Source: Syntrophaceae bacterium UBA2280
GTDB taxonomy: Bacteria; Desulfobacterota; Syntrophia; Syntrophales; Smithellaceae
Length of the DNA: 64,000 nucleotides
Reading direction: 5' to 3'
Assembly (NCBI GenBank): GCA_002347685.1
Contig: DDWS01000026.1
Location: 32,159 to 96,158, forward strand
This document shows, piece after piece, positions 61,681 through 64,000 of this stretch. Positions within the stretch are counted from its first letter, which is position 1, and each line of letters opens with the position of its first letter. The notes under the pieces are model-generated. The model was not told where the DNA came from, searched no databases, and worked only from the letters and a program-made list of their open reading frames with translations. The position numbers and the translations under genes are program-made.

Positions 61681-62870
61681 TCGAAAACGGAAACGTTGCA
61701 GCCGCGCTCGGTGTTAGACGCTGTCGCGTCAATGTCATCGCGGCCTATCCCATCACCCCGCAGACGCCGCTGACGGAAAGGCTCTCCGAGTATGTTGAAG
61801 CAGGCGAGATGAAGGCCGAATACATTCCCGTCGAAAGCGAACATTCCGCCCTGGCGGTCTGCATCGCCGCATCATCCGCCGGGTCCAGGGTTTTTACCGC
61901 CACCAGCGCCAACGGGCTGCTCTACATGCACGAGCAGGTTCAGTGGGCGTCGGGCGCGAGACTGCCCATCGTCATGTGCGTGGTCAACCGGGCGGTCGGC
62001 GCCCCCTGGAATGTCTGGAACGACCAGCAGGATTCGATCTCCCAGCGCGACACCGGCTGGATCCAGATATATTGCTCAGATCACCAGCAGATCATTGACA
62101 CCGTGATCAAGGCCTACTGGATTGCGGAAAAAGTCAGCATCCCGATCATGGTCTGCTATGACGGATATATTCTTTCTCACACCTACATGCCGTTTGACCT
62201 GCCGGATCAGGATAAAGTCGACGCGTTCCTGCCGCCGTTTAAGCCCGACTATGCTCTGAATCCGGATGAACCGGCCAGCCTCAATACCGTGACCCTGCCG
62301 GATGTCAGGGTCGATGTCCGAGGCGAACTCGCCCACGGCTACATGGAAATCCGCTACCTGCTGCAGGAAGAACTCAGAAAAACACTGGCTGTCGCCGCCG
62401 AGGCGGAAAAACGTTTTGGCGATATCTTCGGCAGGGAAGGCGACCCGTATCTCGAATCCTACCGCACAAGCGACGCGGACTATATCGCCGTGGGACTCGG
62501 ATCGCTCACCTATCAGCTACGCGTATCCGTAGACGCATTGAGAAAAGAAGGCATCAAGGTGGGTATTCTGGGGGTTCGCTTCTATCGACCTTTCCCGGAT
62601 GAAGCCGTCGCCTCCGCCCTGAAAGGAAAAAAGGCTGTCATCGTTTTTGAAAAGGCATTGAGCTATGGTTATGAAGGGGCACTGGCCTCGGATTTGAAAT
62701 CCGCGCTCTATGAACACCTCGCAGGGACGGGCGCCCTTCCCGCGGTGCAAAATTATATTTTGGGAATCGGTGGACGAGAAATTCACACGGATCATTTAAC
62801 ACAGGCCCTCCGGGCGGCAATACAAGGATCCATTTCCAAAGAGCCGGTCTGGATCGGGCTTAAGCTATAG
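61671..62870 (+). CDS. 2-oxoacid:ferredoxin oxidoreductase alpha subunit (copy 2)
   Basis: 399 residues. VIAAYPITPQTPLTERLSEY at about 22-41, EYIPVESEHSALAVCIAAS and RDTGWIQIYCSDHQQ match Por alpha. It differs from copy 1 throughout but keeps the TPP-proximal motifs. Start at ATG 61671 or 61677, both inside the delta gene. Followed by beta after 9 bp. Confidence 0.91.
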   Translation: MHMIENGNVAAALGVRRCRVNVIAAYPITPQTPLTERLSEYVEAGEMKAEYIPVESEHSALAVCIAASSAGSRVFTATSANGLLYMHEQVQWASGARLPIVMCVVNRAVGAPWNVWNDQQDSISQRDTGWIQIYCSDHQQIIDTVIKAYWIAEKVSIPIMVCYDGYILSHTYMPFDLPDQDKVDAFLPPFKPDYALNPDEPASLNTVTLPDVRVDVRGELAHGYMEIRYLLQEELRKTLAVAAEAEKRFGDIFGREGDPYLESYRTSDADYIAVGLGSLTYQLRVSVDALRKEGIKVGILGVRFYRPFPDEAVASALKGKKAVIVFEKALSYGYEGALASDLKSALYEHLAGTGALPAVQNYILGIGGREIHTDHLTQALRAAIQGSISKEPVWIGLKL

Positions 62871-62879
62871 GAGATCTCC

Positions 62880-63782
62880 ATGCAGGGCAAAACAACCATT
62901 TTAACTCTACCGGCCGAAGAATTCGTCCATCCGGGAACACGGGCATGCACCGGCTGCGGCCTGGCCATCGCCTACCGCGTGGGCCTCAAAGCCCTGGGGA
63001 AAGACACCATTCTTGTGGTCCCGCCAAGCTGCCTGACTGTACTGCAGGGGCTTTTTCCGGTGGCCTCGACCAAGCTCCCCTGCCTGAATGTCACGTTTGC
63101 GTCCACCGCCGCAGCCGCCACCGGAATCCTGGCCGCCCTCAATGACCAGGGCCGTGATCATATCACGGTTGCCGCCTGGGCGGGCGACGGCGGAACCGGC
63201 GACATCGGCCTGCAGGCATTGTCGGGCGCGGCGGAGCGCGGTGACGATTTCATCTATTTCTGCTACGACAACGAAGGCTACATGAATACCGGCGTGCAGC
63301 GTTCAGGCACCACGCCCATCGGAGCCATTACCGCCAATACGCCTTTTAAGGGAAAGCTTCAGCAAAAAAAGGACATCCCGGCCATCATGGCGGCGCACAA
63401 CCTGAGCTACGTGGCCGCTTGTTCTGCAGCCTACCCACTGGACCTCTACGATAAGATCAAAAGCTGTCTGAGCCTGCCGGGTACCAAGTACTTTCATATC
63501 CATATCCCCTGCCCGCCCGGCTGGGGCTACGACCCACGATACGGGATCAAGATCGGAAGGCTGGCCGTTGAAACCGGTTATTACGATCTCTACGAAATCG
63601 TCAACGGCAAGTTTAGATTGACAGCCGCCTCCGAAAAGCTGCTGGAAAAACGAAAACTGGTACCGGTGAGCGAGTATTTCCGTGCGCAGTCCCGCTTCCG
63701 GGTTCTCACTGACGATCAGATCGCCGGCATCCAGCAACAGATTGATCAGAAATGGGAGGGATATTATCGGCAAGACGATTGA
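62880..63782 (+). CDS. 2-oxoacid:ferredoxin oxidoreductase beta subunit (copy 2)
   Basis: 300 residues. CTGCGLAIAYR near the start (cluster ligands), GDGGTGDIGLQALSGAAERG (TPP/Mg) and CYDNEGYMNTGVQRSGTTP are conserved. Compared with copy 1 the segment after the TPP motif has PIGAITANTPFKG rather than STTTAPAG, so substrate pocket residues may differ. RBS AGGAG. Last gene of the second por set. Confidence 0.91.
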   Translation: MQGKTTILTLPAEEFVHPGTRACTGCGLAIAYRVGLKALGKDTILVVPPSCLTVLQGLFPVASTKLPCLNVTFASTAAAATGILAALNDQGRDHITVAAWAGDGGTGDIGLQALSGAAERGDDFIYFCYDNEGYMNTGVQRSGTTPIGAITANTPFKGKLQQKKDIPAIMAAHNLSYVAACSAAYPLDLYDKIKSCLSLPGTKYFHIHIPCPPGWGYDPRYGIKIGRLAVETGYYDLYEIVNGKFRLTAASEKLLEKRKLVPVSEYFRAQSRFRVLTDDQIAGIQQQIDQKWEGYYRQDD

Positions 63783-63837
63783 CGGGATTCCTTCTGTTGA
63801 TCCATTGCCGCGGTCCGAGCTGCCTGTCACGCAAAGA

Positions 63838-63872
63838 AAAGCCCCCTCAAGCATTGCAGGCCTTGAGGGGGC
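63838..63872. terminator. terminator hairpin between convergent transcripts
   Basis: GCCCCCTCAAG (63841-63851) pairs with CTTGAGGGGGC (63862-63872). On the minus strand it is followed by TTTTCTTT, so it fits a minus-strand transcript ending here; on the plus strand it lies 58 bases after the porB stop and may act both ways. Confidence 0.7.
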
Positions 63873-63911
63873 ATATCAAACAGATCATGTTTTTTTTGAG
63901 TAGCGGCGGTT

Positions 63912-63940
63912 ATACGTTTAAAGTTACAAGTTTAAAGTTT
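63912..63940. repeat. GTTTAAAG-type repeat
   Basis: GTTTAAAGTTACAAGTTTAA and further bases resemble the 7-base units at 9466-9515. Two to three units only. Confidence 0.5.
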
Positions 63941-64000
63941 TCCCATTTGTTGCCTGGCTTCCTGATAGAGCCTCATGATGCAAAGGAAGATCGCCAGGAA
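63932..64000 (-). CDS. possible C-terminal end of a minus-strand gene (runs off window)
   Basis: An open minus-strand frame enters from the right edge and ends at TAA 63932-63934. The last 22 residues are a hydrophobic stretch then RLYQEARQQMGKL. This is what a membrane protein tail looks like, and a terminator follows it, but 22 residues cannot identify it. Confidence 0.35.
   Translation of the reverse strand, partial: FLAIFLCIMRLYQEARQQMGKL

Overview
The window looks like chromosome from an anaerobic, syntrophic-type deltaproteobacterium (Desulfobacterota, Syntrophales-like). This is inference from gene content. There are two four-subunit 2-oxoacid:ferredoxin oxidoreductases, an NADH-dehydrogenase-like flavin/iron-sulfur module, beta-oxidation genes, class III CoA-transferases, a sodium-pump decarboxylase membrane subunit, an Fe-S-type two-subunit fumarase, sigma-54 regulators, and heptamer-repeat-rich spacers. 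No phage, CRISPR array or intact insertion sequence was seen. Coding density is high and both strands are used.

Layout. 1-1.4 kb: gluconeogenic pair (class II aldolase-like, partial, and class I FBPase). 1.4-8.4 kb: signalling, namely a PAS hybrid kinase, a ZraS/ZraR-like sigma-54 two-component pair with a divergent ZraP-like periplasmic protein behind a near-perfect sigma-54 promoter, and a PAS-GGDEF cyclase. 8.5-10.7 kb: a DUF523-DUF1722 protein, a MITE-like element, htpX. 10.8-17.3 kb: biotin synthesis (bioD-bioF-bioA on minus, bioB on plus) with an M23 peptidase and an rnk-like gene between. 17.3-25.3 kb: rmuC, a lipoprotein, three fatty-acid oxidation genes and a porin. 25.3-31.7 kb: repeat-rich spacers, a PilZ protein, a 34-residue Lys-rich peptide, a beta-CASP nuclease, two tRNA-Ser genes flanking a broken GIY-YIG gene, tadA, a TonB/BtuF-like pair, and SRP RNA. 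31.7-35.8 kb: dnaX-ybaB-recR-fumarase alpha/beta. 35.9-42 kb: one operon of por gamma-delta-alpha-beta followed by NuoE/NuoF/short NuoG-like subunits, ended by a strong terminator. 42.2-56.8 kb: the most interesting region. 57-60.7 kb: hflX and a membrane-anchored UshA-like nucleotidase. 60.8-63.8 kb: a second por operon.

The 42-57 kb region reads as one regulon. A 1046-residue TPR-GAF-AAA+ sigma-54 activator lies between two sigma-54 promoters (51533-51548 minus; 55300-55315 plus). Each promoter has the same palindrome, ACGATATATCGT, centred about 110-114 bp upstream of its predicted start. The minus transcript encodes a Liv-type ABC importer, two CaiB/BaiF CoA-transferases and a biotin-dependent-type carboxyltransferase. 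The plus transcript encodes an OadB/GcdB-type sodium-pump decarboxylase beta subunit and a 40-residue single-span OadG-like peptide. Together they suggest import of a carboxylic acid, CoA transfer onto it, and decarboxylation driving a Na+ gradient. The substrate is unknown and a biotin carrier is not in the window.

Other points worth a second look: a crotonase whose active site matches enoyl-CoA isomerases rather than hydratases; hflX without a canonical start, with an in-frame TAG near its apparent N-terminus; and an extra Cys insertion in the second Por delta subunit.
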